Assembly: GCF_000500065.1 (NCBI RefSeq)
Contig: NZ_AYOU01000121.1
Location: forward strand, 310,001 to 374,000
DNA length: 64,000 nt
Origin: Borrelia hispanica CRI
GTDB taxonomy: Bacteria; Spirochaetota; Spirochaetia; Borreliales; Borreliaceae
Direction: 5' to 3'
The notes beneath the pieces were generated by a model, which saw only the letters and a program-made list of their open reading frames with translations, searched no databases and was not told the DNA's origin. A program made the translations under genes and the position numbers. Positions 45,338 through 56,206 of this stretch are shown piece after piece (the stretch's first letter is position 1; each line of letters starts with the position of its first letter).

Positions 45338-47824
45338 TTAAAAAAAGAAATTTAATTTTTTATAAACTTTATTTATTGTTTTTTTGATAGAAACTAGTTT
45401 TGTAATACTGTCTTGGTTGTCAATTAAGCTTTTAATACTATCCATTGATTCTTCAATTGCTACTATAAAGCTTTTTTGAGGTTTTAACCAAAAGTTATCA
45501 GAATAATCGCTTCTTAGTGATAAAAAAAGAACAGATTTTTTATTGGGATGTTGAATGAAGTTCATAGTACATTCTAAGATGTTTTTTATTTTGTCAATTT
45601 CGTTTATATTAACATTTGTGTTTTCGTATGTTTTAAGCAGTGTCCAGCTCGTTTCCATACCATTCACTATACGCATTATTTCTATTAATTTTTTATTTTT
45701 GAATATTATTAAATTTTCATATGTTAATTTTGCAAGGACATTTTTTATTGCTTTTTCTTCTTCATTTTTTAAACCTTTTGAAATTAATTGTTTAATTTCT
45801 TTTAAGCTAAATGTTAATTGATTTTTGTATTCATTTTGAAAATAAAATTTTTTTCCTCCAATTGTTATTTCTTTTTTTAGTGAATCCTTCTTTTCCTTGT
45901 GTACTATATTATTTTTGTGAGAATGATGTGATTGCTTGGTTTCTTTTTGAGGAGTGTTTTTATTTTCTTCGAATTGGATATTATTAAGCCATTCTTTTTT
46001 AAGTACTCCAATTGCCCTAGCATATCTTTTACTAGTTTCTATAATTTCTCCTGCTACGAAGTATTTTACTGAATCTGTGTTAATAAGTGAACCAGGATGA
46101 ATTACTACGTTTTGAGCTTTTATTGTTTTGTATTTGTTTTTTGAAGTTTTAAAACAAATATAATCTTTCATTCCTCTCATTATTGATTTTAAGTATCCTT
46201 CGTGATCAATTTCGTTTTTATGTACAATTGGTATATCAAAACTGCTTACAATATTTTCAAGTTGCCTTTGTACATTATTAATTTCTTCAAGTCCTTGTAA
46301 ATCTAAATAATTTTCTTTTGCAAAGTCTTCTTTGTTAATGGCTTTTCTATAATCTTCAAATATATTAATAAATCCTATTAAATCTCCTAGGGGATTTTTG
46401 TATTTAAGATGAGCTTGTCTGGCTTCGATTTCTTCATTTTGAGGTAGTAAAAATACTCCACTTGTTGATAGAAATGATAAACCAATTGTTGTTGGATATA
46501 TTGCTTGTTGGTAGTGCATCATTGCTTCAACTAAAGCCCTTGAGTGTATTGGTATTAAGGGAAAGATTATCATGTATTTACCAATTTCTGTAAGTTCATT
46601 TTTTTCATTTATTGCATCTAGAGATTTTAGTATATCACTTGCTGTTTGGATAGATTTGATTGAGGGTTTAGAAATAAAGTCAAATTTCGTAAAATTTTTA
46701 ATACCAATATCTGCTATTCTCAATATTACTTCGGAGAGATCAGTTCTGTATATTTCTTCTTTTTGATATTCATCTCTTAATTGATAATCATCTCGTTTGT
46801 ATAATCTGTAACATGTACCTTTTGAAAGCCTTCCTGCTCTTCCTGCTCTTTGTGTTGCAGATGATTTTGAAATAGGGACTTCTTGTAATGAGTAGGTATG
46901 AGTTTTCATCTGGAATCTATTTGTTTTAACTTTACCGCTATCAATTACTATTTTAATATTTTCAATTGTAATTGATGTTTCTGCTATGTTTGTTGATACT
47001 ATAATTTTTCTTTTATTTTTTGGTGTAGGCATAAATATTTGTTCTTGTGCTTCTTTTGCCATACGACCATATAATGGTAATATTATTAAATCTTTTTTGA
47101 GGTTTAATGCATGAATCTCTTTTATTGTTTCTTTTATTTCTTTCTCTCCAGATAGAAATATAAGAATGTCTCCTTCTTTTTTTTCTTTGATTATTCCAGC
47201 AATGATTTCTTTTATTTTGAGTATCATTGATTTTGATGTATTGAGTAGTGGTGGATTATAAATTATTTGTACAGGATAAGTAATCGTTTCTATGCTAAGT
47301 ATTGGAGCATTGTTAAAGTATTTTGAAAATATTTTTGTATTTATTGTCGCTGATGAAATTATGACTTTAAAATCATTTCTTTTATTTAATATATCTTTAA
47401 GAAGCCCTAATATAAAATCTATATTTAGGCTTCTCTCATGAGCCTCGTCTATTATTATGACGTCATATTCATAAAGTAATGTGTCTTTTTTGAGTTCTTG
47501 TAATAAGACCCCGTCAGTCATTAATTTAATCTTTGTTTTAGGGCTTATGACTTCTTGGAACCTTATTTTATAACCTACTTCTTCTCCAAGGTTTACGCCA
47601 ATATGTTTTGCAATGTATTCTGCTATTGATATTGTGGCTATCCTTCTTGGTTGTGTGACACCGATTTTGCCAAGTTTTGCAAGCCCTGCTTCATATATTA
47701 TTCTTGGTATTTGTGTAGTTTTTCCACTTCCTGTTGGACTTTCTACTATCAAGACACTATTCGTGCTTAATTTTTTAATTAAGTCATCTTTATATTTGTA
47801 AATGGGAAGCCCAAAATCATTCAT
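45338..47824 (-). CDS. hrpA: DEAH-box RNA helicase HrpA
   Basis: 828 residues. Walker A SPTGSGKTTQIPR, IIIDEAHERS, SSATINT, the QRAGRAGR motif VI and the HA2/OB-fold region (LDAINEKNELTEIGKYMIIFPLIPIHSRAL) are all present. The C-terminal part is shorter than E. coli HrpA (about 1300 residues). In B. burgdorferi the homologue affects many proteins and is needed for mouse infection. ATG 47824 lies three bases after the topA stop, so the genes are co-transcribed. It acts on RNA; a role in ribosome rescue is described for E. coli HrpA. Confidence 0.93.
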   Translation of the reverse strand: MNDFGLPIYKYKDDLIKKLSTNSVLIVESPTGSGKTTQIPRIIYEAGLAKLGKIGVTQPRRIATISIAEYIAKHIGVNLGEEVGYKIRFQEVISPKTKIKLMTDGVLLQELKKDTLLYEYDVIIIDEAHERSLNIDFILGLLKDILNKRNDFKVIISSATINTKIFSKYFNNAPILSIETITYPVQIIYNPPLLNTSKSMILKIKEIIAGIIKEKKEGDILIFLSGEKEIKETIKEIHALNLKKDLIILPLYGRMAKEAQEQIFMPTPKNKRKIIVSTNIAETSITIENIKIVIDSGKVKTNRFQMKTHTYSLQEVPISKSSATQRAGRAGRLSKGTCYRLYKRDDYQLRDEYQKEEIYRTDLSEVILRIADIGIKNFTKFDFISKPSIKSIQTASDILKSLDAINEKNELTEIGKYMIIFPLIPIHSRALVEAMMHYQQAIYPTTIGLSFLSTSGVFLLPQNEEIEARQAHLKYKNPLGDLIGFINIFEDYRKAINKEDFAKENYLDLQGLEEINNVQRQLENIVSSFDIPIVHKNEIDHEGYLKSIMRGMKDYICFKTSKNKYKTIKAQNVVIHPGSLINTDSVKYFVAGEIIETSKRYARAIGVLKKEWLNNIQFEENKNTPQKETKQSHHSHKNNIVHKEKKDSLKKEITIGGKKFYFQNEYKNQLTFSLKEIKQLISKGLKNEEEKAIKNVLAKLTYENLIIFKNKKLIEIMRIVNGMETSWTLLKTYENTNVNINEIDKIKNILECTMNFIQHPNKKSVLFLSLRSDYSDNFWLKPQKSFIVAIEESMDSIKSLIDNQDSITKLVSIKKTINKVYKKLNFFF

Positions 47825-47827
47825 ATC

Positions 47828-50365
47828 CTACATTAGTCCAAAAACATAAGTTGCATCTATTTGATTAAGGTCAATATTAGTAGGCAAATCAACCTTTTTC
47901 CTTTTAATTTTAGCATAAAATTTATCATTTTGTTTGTAAATATAGATTTTATTTCCAATTTTGTTTTTCGATAGAGATATTATTTTTACAATAATTCCGT
48001 TTTTTTCTAGTTTTGTGTTTAGTAATTTAATTGATTCTTCTAGTGTTATTTTATATGCTTTCATGTCTTTTTTTAGTGGACATATTATGCTATCGTTTTC
48101 AGTTTTAATATAGTCTCCAAAGATTCCTGTAGTAGCAATTATTTTTTCATTGGTTTTTGGATATTTGCCTATTATTTTTGGAAGAGAGAGTAATTGTAGA
48201 GCAAGTTCTAGCGTGATATTTTCATATTCGATGTTTTTTGTTGAAACTTTTTTAGCTTTAATGATTTTAGGTTTTTTTGGTTTGCCTGTTTTTGTAAATC
48301 CTTGTGGTTCATAAGTGTCTTCGCCGAGTTGGATAATTCCTCCATATTTTGAATTTTTATATATTACATTAAGTCCTGTTGCAGGATCAACTCCTAATAT
48401 ATTAGGTTGTATTTCTTTTTCTGTTATTATTTTTTGTATTTCATCTTTTTTATACAAATTTTCTAGGGGTGTTGTTAAATTAATTGCGTAATTATTGCCA
48501 TTAAAAATTAAGTATGGCCCGAATTTTCCAATATTGATTTTATAATTAAATTGTTTGTCATTATTATATTCATATACCATTCTAAATTCTTCAGGGCTAA
48601 TAATAGGTTCTATTTTACTTACTGTGTTTTTGAGACCTTCTTTTCCATTATAAAATGCATTTAGATATTGTATTTTATCTAATTTGCCTATTGCAATTTT
48701 GTCTAGATTTTCTTCCATATTAGATGTAAATTGCAATTCAATTAGTACTGGAAAATATTTTTTTAAAAGATTTATGACGGCAGCTCCTTTTATTGTTGGT
48801 ATTAATGTGTTATTTTGTTTAAATACATATTCTCTCTCAAATAGTGTTGATATTATTGTTGCATAAGTTGAAGGACGACCTATTCCTTCTTTTTCAAGTT
48901 TTTGTACAAGTGATGCTTCTGTGTATCTTAATGGGGGTTTTGTTTCATGTTGTTCTGGTTTTATATTCAGTATAATGAATTTATCTCCTTCTTTTATAAG
49001 TGAAAAATCTATGGTGTTATCTTCATTAAATTCTTTATTATTCTTCAAGAAGCCATCAAAAATAAGTTTTGTAAAATTTGCTTTGAAAGTTAAATTTTTA
49101 TATTTAAATTTTATTTTTCCTATTTTTTTTATTGCATCTTTCATACAAGATTCAATGGTTCTATCCCATATTATTTTATACATCTCTTTAGCTGTTTCGC
49201 TTTCAATTTGTATTTGTTCAGGAGGAGTGAACATTTCAGAAGGCCTGATTGCTTCATGTGCATCTTGAGCCATTTTAGCCTTGGTATACATTCTATCATT
49301 TTTTTCTATATATTCTTCTCCATATTTTTGTCTTATAATGTTTTTTATTTTTTCTTTTGCAGTTTTTGCAATCTCATAAGAATCTGTTCTCATATAGGTT
49401 ATGTACCCGCTTTCATATAGTTTTTGTGCATAACTCATAATTTGTTTTGTTCCTATTTTTAATCGTCTGTTTATTTCTTGTTGTAGTGATGATGTTATGA
49501 ATGGCTTTGGAGGAGTAAGTTTTATTTCTTTTGTTTCAATTGAAATTACTTCTATATTGTTTATTTGTTTGAGCTCATTTGTGATTGAATTCATTAATAT
49601 TTTGTCTATAAGTATTATTTTATTAGGATCATGTAAATTTCCTGTATCATTTTCAAAGTCTTTACTTTCGGCTACATTTTTATTGTCAATTTTTTCTAAT
49701 GTTGGTTTAAGTTGCATATTATTTTTGTTATGTTTACATTCAAGTGTAATTGAGTAATAGTTGGCTTTTTTAAAATTTATTCTTGACTTTTCTTTTTCTA
49801 TAATTAATTGAAGTCCTACAGATTGTACTCTGCCAGCAGAAAGACCATAGGCAATCTTTTTCCAAAGTAAAGGGGAGATAGTATATCCATAAAGTCTATC
49901 GAGTATTCTTCTTGTTTCACCAGCATTAACTAAATTCATATTAATTTCTCTTGTATTATTTAGTGAGTCAATTATTGCACTTTTTGTAATTTCGTGAAAT
50001 ACCATTCTTTTGTAATTTTTGATTTGTAATACTTCTTTTAAGTGAAATGCTATTGTTTCGCCTTCTCTGTCTTGGTCGGTTGCAAGATATATTTCATCTT
50101 GTTCTTTTATGAGTTTTTTAAGTTTTTCAATAATCATTTTTTTATTACTTGGAATAATATAGAGTGGCTTAAAATCATTTTGGTAATCTATCGATAGATT
50201 TGCCCATTCAAATTTTTTATATTCTTCTGGTATTTCTTTGGCGCTGTTTGGTAAGTCTCTTATATGACCTATACAAGCCTCTACTGAAAATGAGCTGTCC
50301 AGATATTTTTTTATTGTTGTTGCTTTTGTTGGTGATTCTACTATTATTAATCTTTTTTGTTGCAT
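47828..50365 (-). CDS. topA: DNA topoisomerase I
   Basis: 845 residues. Toprim domain at the N-terminus ([22 protein letters not shown] ... DQDREGE), then the gate domain with the active Tyr in [44 protein letters not shown], and a C-terminal series of topoisomerase repeats ([29 protein letters not shown]). The Cys4 zinc fingers of E. coli TopA are replaced by these repeats, as in many other bacteria. It relaxes negative supercoils. It is first in the topA-hrpA operon and divergent from sbcD. Confidence 0.95.
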   Translation of the reverse strand: MQQKRLIIVESPTKATTIKKYLDSSFSVEACIGHIRDLPNSAKEIPEEYKKFEWANLSIDYQNDFKPLYIIPSNKKMIIEKLKKLIKEQDEIYLATDQDREGETIAFHLKEVLQIKNYKRMVFHEITKSAIIDSLNNTREINMNLVNAGETRRILDRLYGYTISPLLWKKIAYGLSAGRVQSVGLQLIIEKEKSRINFKKANYYSITLECKHNKNNMQLKPTLEKIDNKNVAESKDFENDTGNLHDPNKIILIDKILMNSITNELKQINNIEVISIETKEIKLTPPKPFITSSLQQEINRRLKIGTKQIMSYAQKLYESGYITYMRTDSYEIAKTAKEKIKNIIRQKYGEEYIEKNDRMYTKAKMAQDAHEAIRPSEMFTPPEQIQIESETAKEMYKIIWDRTIESCMKDAIKKIGKIKFKYKNLTFKANFTKLIFDGFLKNNKEFNEDNTIDFSLIKEGDKFIILNIKPEQHETKPPLRYTEASLVQKLEKEGIGRPSTYATIISTLFEREYVFKQNNTLIPTIKGAAVINLLKKYFPVLIELQFTSNMEENLDKIAIGKLDKIQYLNAFYNGKEGLKNTVSKIEPIISPEEFRMVYEYNNDKQFNYKINIGKFGPYLIFNGNNYAINLTTPLENLYKKDEIQKIITEKEIQPNILGVDPATGLNVIYKNSKYGGIIQLGEDTYEPQGFTKTGKPKKPKIIKAKKVSTKNIEYENITLELALQLLSLPKIIGKYPKTNEKIIATTGIFGDYIKTENDSIICPLKKDMKAYKITLEESIKLLNTKLEKNGIIVKIISLSKNKIGNKIYIYKQNDKFYAKIKRKKVDLPTNIDLNQIDATYVFGLM

Positions 50366-50441
50366 AAAACCCTTATATTTATATAATATAACATAATGTA
50401 TAAATTGTTATAATTTTTCAACAAAAATAGCACGGTATTTT
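50366..50441. promoter_or_regulatory. Divergent promoter region topA / sbcD
   Basis: The 76-base AT-rich gap holds TATAAT at 50409-50414 on the plus strand (for sbcD, start 50442) and TATA-rich tracts at 50375-50392. No -35 match at 16-18 bases was found, so only the -10 is supported. Confidence 0.35.
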
Positions 50442-51674
50442 ATGAGTACTTATAAAATTTTACATACATCTGATTGGCATATTGGTAAAAAAATTGGGCA
50501 TTTTTCTAGAATTGGTGAACAACAGCAATTCTTAAATTTTTTATTGAAATTCATTGTGAATGAAAAAATTGATCTTTTGCTTATTGCTGGTGATATTTAT
50601 GATTCAAAGAGGCCTGGCATTGAAGAGCAGAAATTAATAAATGATTTTTTTTATGAATTGTCTTTTACATCTTGTAAATGGTGTGTGGTTATTGCTGGAA
50701 ATCATGATAAGAAAGATTATTTTAATATTCATAAGAAGATACTTTCAAAATTTAATTTTTTTTTGGTTACAGGAGATGACATTAATAATCATTTAATTCT
50801 TTTAAAAGATGGTAATGACGTTAAATTTGTTATTGTATGTATGCCTTATGTTAATGAAAGATTGCTTGTAGATTCAAATTATCAAAATATAGATTTGAAC
50901 AATAATGTATTTCTTGATAATTTTGAAAAAGCTTATCAAATGCGGATAATGGATATTCTTAAATTGCTCTCTAGAGATTATTTTAACGTTCCTAAGATAT
51001 TAATGGCACATTATTTTTTTTCTAGCGGTGATATAGCAGATATTATTGTTGACACTCCTATTTTGTCCGTTAATGTTTTTGGTAATGATTTTTCTTATGT
51101 TGCACTTGGACATATTCATAATTTTAAAAAATTAAAAGATAATATAGTGTATTCGGGTTCTCCAATTCAGTATTCGTTTGATGAGGATGTTAAAAAATAT
51201 GTAAACGTTTTGTTTTTTTGTGATAACAAATTGGTTGATCAAAATAGGGTTTTACTTCCTATATTTGGTAAATTGTATTTTTTTAAAGGTTCTTTTCAAG
51301 AGGTGATTGATAATTTAAATAGGATTAAGAATGAAATTTCTTATCTTTGTTATTTAAAAATTGAAATTAATGATAGGGTGAATGCAAAATTTGAGGAGCA
51401 AATTTATAATTTAACAAAATCAAGTTTCATTAATATATTTGATGTTTATTATCATTTAGAAGATTCAAGCGAAGAGTCTTTTAAAAATGATCGTAAATTG
51501 CTTGGTAGAGATGAAGTGTTAAGTAGAGATGAGAAATATTTTTTTCAAGAAAAATTGAGAAGGGATATTGTGGGTGGTTTTAAGAGAAGAAATAAATTTA
51601 AGGAAGAAGAACTTATTGCTCTTTTTGAAGAGGTGCTACTGAAGGGAAGAGCAGGGGAATATGAGGATAAATAA
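50442..51674 (+). CDS. sbcD: Exonuclease subunit SbcD (Mre11 family)
   Basis: 410 residues. Metallophosphoesterase motifs in order: HTSDWHIGK, AGDIYDSKRPG, AGNHDKKDYF, MAHYFFSSG, LGHIHNFKKL. With SbcC it forms a nuclease that opens hairpins and trims DNA ends. ATG 50442 opens directly into the phosphoesterase core. It overlaps sbcC by 14 bases, the usual coupled arrangement. Confidence 0.95.
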   Translation: MSTYKILHTSDWHIGKKIGHFSRIGEQQQFLNFLLKFIVNEKIDLLLIAGDIYDSKRPGIEEQKLINDFFYELSFTSCKWCVVIAGNHDKKDYFNIHKKILSKFNFFLVTGDDINNHLILLKDGNDVKFVIVCMPYVNERLLVDSNYQNIDLNNNVFLDNFEKAYQMRIMDILKLLSRDYFNVPKILMAHYFFSSGDIADIIVDTPILSVNVFGNDFSYVALGHIHNFKKLKDNIVYSGSPIQYSFDEDVKKYVNVLFFCDNKLVDQNRVLLPIFGKLYFFKGSFQEVIDNLNRIKNEISYLCYLKIEINDRVNAKFEEQIYNLTKSSFINIFDVYYHLEDSSEESFKNDRKLLGRDEVLSRDEKYFFQEKLRRDIVGGFKRRNKFKEEELIALFEEVLLKGRAGEYEDK

Positions 51675-54516
51675 ATTAGTATTTAAAAATATTGCGTCTT
51701 ATAAAGGTGAGTATGAAATTAATTTTGATGTATCTGTTTTAAGAAGGTCTGGAATTTTTTTAATTTCCGGGAATACAGGAGCTGGGAAGAGTACAATTTT
51801 AGATTGTATTACGCTTGCTCTTTATGCACGTGTTTATAGACTTGATAAAAATATTTCGGATTCTATTTCAAAAGGTTTTGATAGTGCTTATGTGAGACTT
51901 ACTTTTACTGTTTCTGAGAAGAGATATGAATCGTTTATTGAACTTAATATAAGACAAAAAGAAACACCAAAGAGTATGGTGTTAAATTGTCTTAGTGATG
52001 GAAGCTTTATTGAAAACAGAGATGATGTTTTAGTTTACATTAAGAGTCTTTGTAGATTGGATTTTGAGCAGTTTTGCCAAACTGTTATTTTGCCTCAAGG
52101 AAATTTTCAGGAATTTTTAACTTCAAATCCAAAGAGCAAAACAGCTATAATTGATAGTATTTTTAATCTCAAAAAATATGATGATATAGAGATTTTTTTA
52201 AAGAAAGAATTAGATCTTACAAAATTTAATCGAGAAAAATTAATATTTTTAGACACTGAGGGAAAAAATAAAGTTAGTATTAATAAAAAGAAAATCAATG
52301 AATTAAAAGAGATTTTGAGTTTAATTGATATAGAATCTTTGAAAAAAAATCTTGATAATGTTTATAAATTAATAGTTATCTGTGAAAAGATAATAAAATT
52401 TAATAGAAATTATTTAAATATTCAGTGTAGGATTGATAATTTAAAATTAGACTTGTCTTTTAAAATTGAGAGTAGAAAAAAGTTAAAGCATGAATATTAT
52501 TTGCAGTCAAAGATCAAATTTCAGTTGGATCAAAGACTTGCATTTTATCATTCTAATGATTTTTTGGATTTGCAAAATTTTGTTAGAAGGCATAGTGAAT
52601 TATTAAATGATAAGAATCAGTTTTTTTATGAATTTTTAAGAGTTCAGAAAGATTTAGAAGAATTAAAATATTTAGATTTAGATAATTTTAATTTTGATTA
52701 TGTAAAAGAATTATATTATGAAAATGTTATTTTTTGTGAAATAGGCTTTGATGAGAAAGCGTATAATGTATTACTTGTAAAAGAGAGACAATTGGAAATT
52801 CAAAGAAAGAAATTGTTAGAAAAACAAAGGAAAAAGAATGTTGAAATCAAAAGTATTGCTTTAAAAGAGGTAACATTTGATTTTGATAAATATGTTTATT
52901 ATGAGGCATTAAAGTTATTAAAAGGATTTTATGAGGAACTAATATTGAAATATAAAAATGGATTATCGTTATTGTTGAACTCGAATAATGGAAATAATGA
53001 TTTTTCTCAGGTTGTTAATATAGATATTAAGATTGATTTTTATGAAAAATTTTTGGAACATCTTAGTAAAAATAAAGAATTGGTTGAGAGAGATATAGAA
53101 AATCTTAAGTTTCTTGAAGATGCATATAGAGCATATCAAGGAAAAGAAAAGTTAAAAATTAGTAATTTAAATGATCTTTTAGAATTAAATTCAAAGCTTC
53201 AAGTTTTACAATCTGAATTGGATGTCTTGAGATTGGATATCTTGCGTAATAAAGAAAATAAGATTAAATGGGAAGGTTGTATTTCAAAGTTTAAGAAAAA
53301 TGATTCAGAAATTTTAAAAAGAGTTGGCCAAAATTTATTTCATAAGTATATAGATTATTCTGATAAAAATAAGATGTTGATTTTTGAAAGTAAATTTAAA
53401 AAAGTTTCAGAATTAAAATCAATTCTGAATGATTTAAATTCTAAAATTTCCTTAAACGACGTAAAAATTAAAGACAATTTGGATAAGATAAAAAATTTAC
53501 TGTCTAATTTTAATTTAAACATTAATTTTAATGATCCTGCTTTATTAGAGGAAGAATTTGAAAAATTTTTAATTTCTCAAAGAAATATAGAAAATGATCG
53601 TGTGAAATTTGATATGTGTCTTGATAATATAAACAATGAAAAATTGAAACTTGAGAGTCAAATTGAATTTATAAAACAAACTATATTAAATTTTAAAATA
53701 GAGCTTAAAGATGAGTTAGATAATTTTACTTCTAATTTTTTGAATTTCAAATTGGCAATGCAAGGTAATACTTGTTATACAGATCCCATTGTTTTTCTTG
53801 ATTCTTTAAGTCCTAGCAAGAATAGTTTGGAACATTTTTTAAAATTAAAGTCTAATTTTATGTCTCAAATTGAAGTTTTATCTAGAGAGATTAGTAAATA
53901 TGATGCAGCTTTTGCAAGTGTACAAAATTTTGAATCAGAACTCAATGAACAGGAAATTAATTTAAAAAATATTAATAGTAAATTAATCAATATCAATGAA
54001 CGTAATGATAAACTTGAAATTTTAAAAAAAATTATTACTGTATCTCCTAGTTTAAAATATTATGTTCAAAGTTTTTTGATCGATGAAATTCTTAGTATAG
54101 CGAATAAGAAATATTTAAGCATTATTCTTCCTGATTTTGAGCTTGAAATTAATACAGGTAGTAGAGATTTTAATTTTTTAGTTAGGAGTAAAAGGGATGG
54201 AAATATGACTCGTAATGTTAAAACTTTATCTGGTGGTGAGAGATTTCTTGTATCTTTATCTCTCTCTTTAGCCTTTTCAGATATGATAAGGGATAGTGAT
54301 CTTAAAATAGAGGCGTTTTTTCTTGATGAGGGTTTTGGAAGTCTTGATGAAGATACTTTAAAAGTAGTGATACCAAAAATTTCTGATTTGCAGCGTATAG
54401 ATGGGCGTCAAATAGGTATAATATCTCATGTTTCTTATTTAAAGGAAGAAATTAAGACGCAAATAGTTGTAGAGAAAGTTTCTACAGTTTCTAAAATTAC
54501 TATAGAGAGTTTTTAA
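51661..54516 (+). CDS. sbcC: Exonuclease subunit SbcC (Rad50 family), no zinc hook motif
   Basis: 951 residues. The Walker A motif GNTGAGKS is at residues 37-44; the C-terminal half-site has the signature LSGGERFLVSLSLSLAFS and Walker B FFLDEGFGSLD. Between them lie about 650 residues of Lys/Glu/Leu/Asn-rich coiled coil. No CXXC is found anywhere, so the zinc hook that joins Rad50/SbcC coils is absent, and the coiled-coil tip must dimerise differently. AGGGGA precedes ATG 51661. It acts with SbcD on DNA ends and cruciforms. Confidence 0.94.
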   Translation: MRINKLVFKNIASYKGEYEINFDVSVLRRSGIFLISGNTGAGKSTILDCITLALYARVYRLDKNISDSISKGFDSAYVRLTFTVSEKRYESFIELNIRQKETPKSMVLNCLSDGSFIENRDDVLVYIKSLCRLDFEQFCQTVILPQGNFQEFLTSNPKSKTAIIDSIFNLKKYDDIEIFLKKELDLTKFNREKLIFLDTEGKNKVSINKKKINELKEILSLIDIESLKKNLDNVYKLIVICEKIIKFNRNYLNIQCRIDNLKLDLSFKIESRKKLKHEYYLQSKIKFQLDQRLAFYHSNDFLDLQNFVRRHSELLNDKNQFFYEFLRVQKDLEELKYLDLDNFNFDYVKELYYENVIFCEIGFDEKAYNVLLVKERQLEIQRKKLLEKQRKKNVEIKSIALKEVTFDFDKYVYYEALKLLKGFYEELILKYKNGLSLLLNSNNGNNDFSQVVNIDIKIDFYEKFLEHLSKNKELVERDIENLKFLEDAYRAYQGKEKLKISNLNDLLELNSKLQVLQSELDVLRLDILRNKENKIKWEGCISKFKKNDSEILKRVGQNLFHKYIDYSDKNKMLIFESKFKKVSELKSILNDLNSKISLNDVKIKDNLDKIKNLLSNFNLNINFNDPALLEEEFEKFLISQRNIENDRVKFDMCLDNINNEKLKLESQIEFIKQTILNFKIELKDELDNFTSNFLNFKLAMQGNTCYTDPIVFLDSLSPSKNSLEHFLKLKSNFMSQIEVLSREISKYDAAFASVQNFESELNEQEINLKNINSKLININERNDKLEILKKIITVSPSLKYYVQSFLIDEILSIANKKYLSIILPDFELEINTGSRDFNFLVRSKRDGNMTRNVKTLSGGERFLVSLSLSLAFSDMIRDSDLKIEAFFLDEGFGSLDEDTLKVVIPKISDLQRIDGRQIGIISHVSYLKEEIKTQIVVEKVSTVSKITIESF

Positions 54517-54563
54517 TTTTTTATTGTATAATTATTTGAATATTTTAGGATATGGAGAATTGT

Positions 54564-55502
54564 ATGAAACATTATATTGCGATTGATGTTGGAGGCACTA
54601 ATACTAAATATTCTCTTGCAGATGGTGGTGGTAATTTTTTTGATAAATGCGAAGTTAAATCGGGTGCTACTGCTGATGAGCAAGTTGATATTTTAGTTGA
54701 TATAATTAATTATTATAAGAGAGAGGATAATGTTGAAGGTGTTGCAATTTGTATTCCTGGATTTGTTGATCCTAGGGGGCTTGTTATTAGAGTGAATGCC
54801 ATTAAAGGTTTTACTAATTATCCTTTAAAAGAGAGGCTTGAAAATTTAACAGGAGTAAATGTTGAAATTGAAAATGATGCTAATTGTGTGGCTTTAGCAG
54901 AAAAATTTAAAGGTAATGCTATTCATTCTAATGATTTTATTGCTTTAACGCTTGGAACAGGCATTGGTGCTGGAATATTTCTTAATGGGAAACTTGTAAG
55001 AGGATATTCTTTTATGTCTGGTGAAATTGGATTTATGATTACCAGAGGTCTTGATAATAATATTCCTTTTAATTGTAGATGGGAATCTTTAGCTTCTGTT
55101 GCAGCTTTAAGACGAAGAGTTGCTAGTCGTTTAGAAATGGAGTTAGATAATGTTTCTGGCGAATATGTTTTTGAACTTGCTGATAATGGTAATATTCATG
55201 TTAGGAATGAAATAGATTATTTTTTTGAAACTTTATCATTTGGTATTTTTAATTTAATTTTTGTCTTAAATCCTGAAAAGATATTAATTGGAGGTGGAAT
55301 AAGTTCAAGATCGGATTTAATAAGCAGAATATATGATAAGCTAGAAAATTTATGGTCTTTAGAATTGGCACGTATTTATGATAATGATATTAGAAAACTT
55401 GTAAAACTTGAAATAACTAAGTTTAATAATGATTCTGGAAAAATTGGAGCGTTATATCATTATTTTGGTATAAATAGATTGTTGTGTAATTTGGATGTCT
55501 AA
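54564..55502 (+). CDS. ROK-family protein, sugar kinase-like, without zinc motif
   Basis: 312 residues. The phosphate loop IAIDVGGTNTKYSLAD, catalytic-Asp region VEIENDANCVALAE, LTLGTGIGAGIFLNGKLVRG and the C-terminal ILIGGGISSRSDLISRIYDKL mark a ROK protein. There is no N-terminal helix-turn-helix, so it is kinase-like rather than a repressor, although homologues are sometimes named xylR. The GEIGH and CXCGXXGC zinc motif is missing: here the sequence is GEIGFMITRGLDNNIPFNCRW. ATG 54564 is chosen for the GGAG six bases upstream; ATG 54552 is too close. It shares a TAATG stop/start junction with cutC. Confidence 0.85.
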   Translation: MKHYIAIDVGGTNTKYSLADGGGNFFDKCEVKSGATADEQVDILVDIINYYKREDNVEGVAICIPGFVDPRGLVIRVNAIKGFTNYPLKERLENLTGVNVEIENDANCVALAEKFKGNAIHSNDFIALTLGTGIGAGIFLNGKLVRGYSFMSGEIGFMITRGLDNNIPFNCRWESLASVAALRRRVASRLEMELDNVSGEYVFELADNGNIHVRNEIDYFFETLSFGIFNLIFVLNPEKILIGGGISSRSDLISRIYDKLENLWSLELARIYDNDIRKLVKLEITKFNNDSGKIGALYHYFGINRLLCNLDV

Positions 55503-56131
55503 TGATAAAAGAGGCATGTGTTTTTAATGTATTAGAGGCTTTACGTGCTGTTGAGCTTGGTGCAAGTAGAATTGAACTTTGTGAAAATATGTTTTGTGGA
55601 GGAACTACACCTTCTTATGGTACCATAAAAATTTTGAAACAAATTTTGGTGGATATTCCTATTGTTGTGATGATTAGACCACGGTGTGGTAATTTTGTGT
55701 ATTCTACTTTAGAGTTTCAGGTTATGCAAGAAGATATTGAGCTTTGCAAAAGTCTTGGGGTTGAAGGGGTGGTTTTTGGTATTTTAAGAGATAATGATGA
55801 AATTGATATAGAGAGAACTAAATATTTGTTGAACTTTTCTTATCCTTTAAAGGTTACTTTTCATAAAGCGATTGATGAAACTCATAATATTAGAGATTCT
55901 GTGGTTAATCTTTTAGATATTGGTGTTCATAGAATCTTGACTTCAGGAGGGGGTCTTAAAGCAGAAGATTCGCTTATGATACTTAAAGATTTAATATTGA
56001 TGAGTCAAAATAAAGCAGAAATTGTTGTTGCTGGAAAAGTTAATAAATCTAATATTGATAGTATTGATGCTATTTTAGGTGCAAAAGCTTATCATGGTAG
56101 GCTTATTGTTGGTGATTTAAGTTTATTTTAA
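55502..56131 (+). CDS. cutC: CutC family protein
   Basis: 209 residues, a TIM barrel of the CutC family: ALRAVELGASRIELCENMFCGGTTPSYG, VMIRPRCGNFVYS, GVEGVVFGILRDNDEIDIERT, KVTFHKAIDETHNI, HRILTSGGGLKAEDSL, VVAGKVNKSNID. The family was first linked to copper tolerance, but its biochemical role is unsettled and it may be an enzyme of unknown substrate. Coupling to the ROK gene by an overlapping stop/start suggests a shared sugar-related process; this is inference. It is somewhat shorter than the 240-250 residues of E. coli CutC. Confidence 0.88.
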   Translation: MIKEACVFNVLEALRAVELGASRIELCENMFCGGTTPSYGTIKILKQILVDIPIVVMIRPRCGNFVYSTLEFQVMQEDIELCKSLGVEGVVFGILRDNDEIDIERTKYLLNFSYPLKVTFHKAIDETHNIRDSVVNLLDIGVHRILTSGGGLKAEDSLMILKDLILMSQNKAEIVVAGKVNKSNIDSIDAILGAKAYHGRLIVGDLSLF

Positions 56132-56206
56132 TTTATTATCACTTTTTTAATTTAGAACTTGTATTAGAAGTATTAGAAATAGGTTTGTTAATTTATGTAT
56201 AAATAG

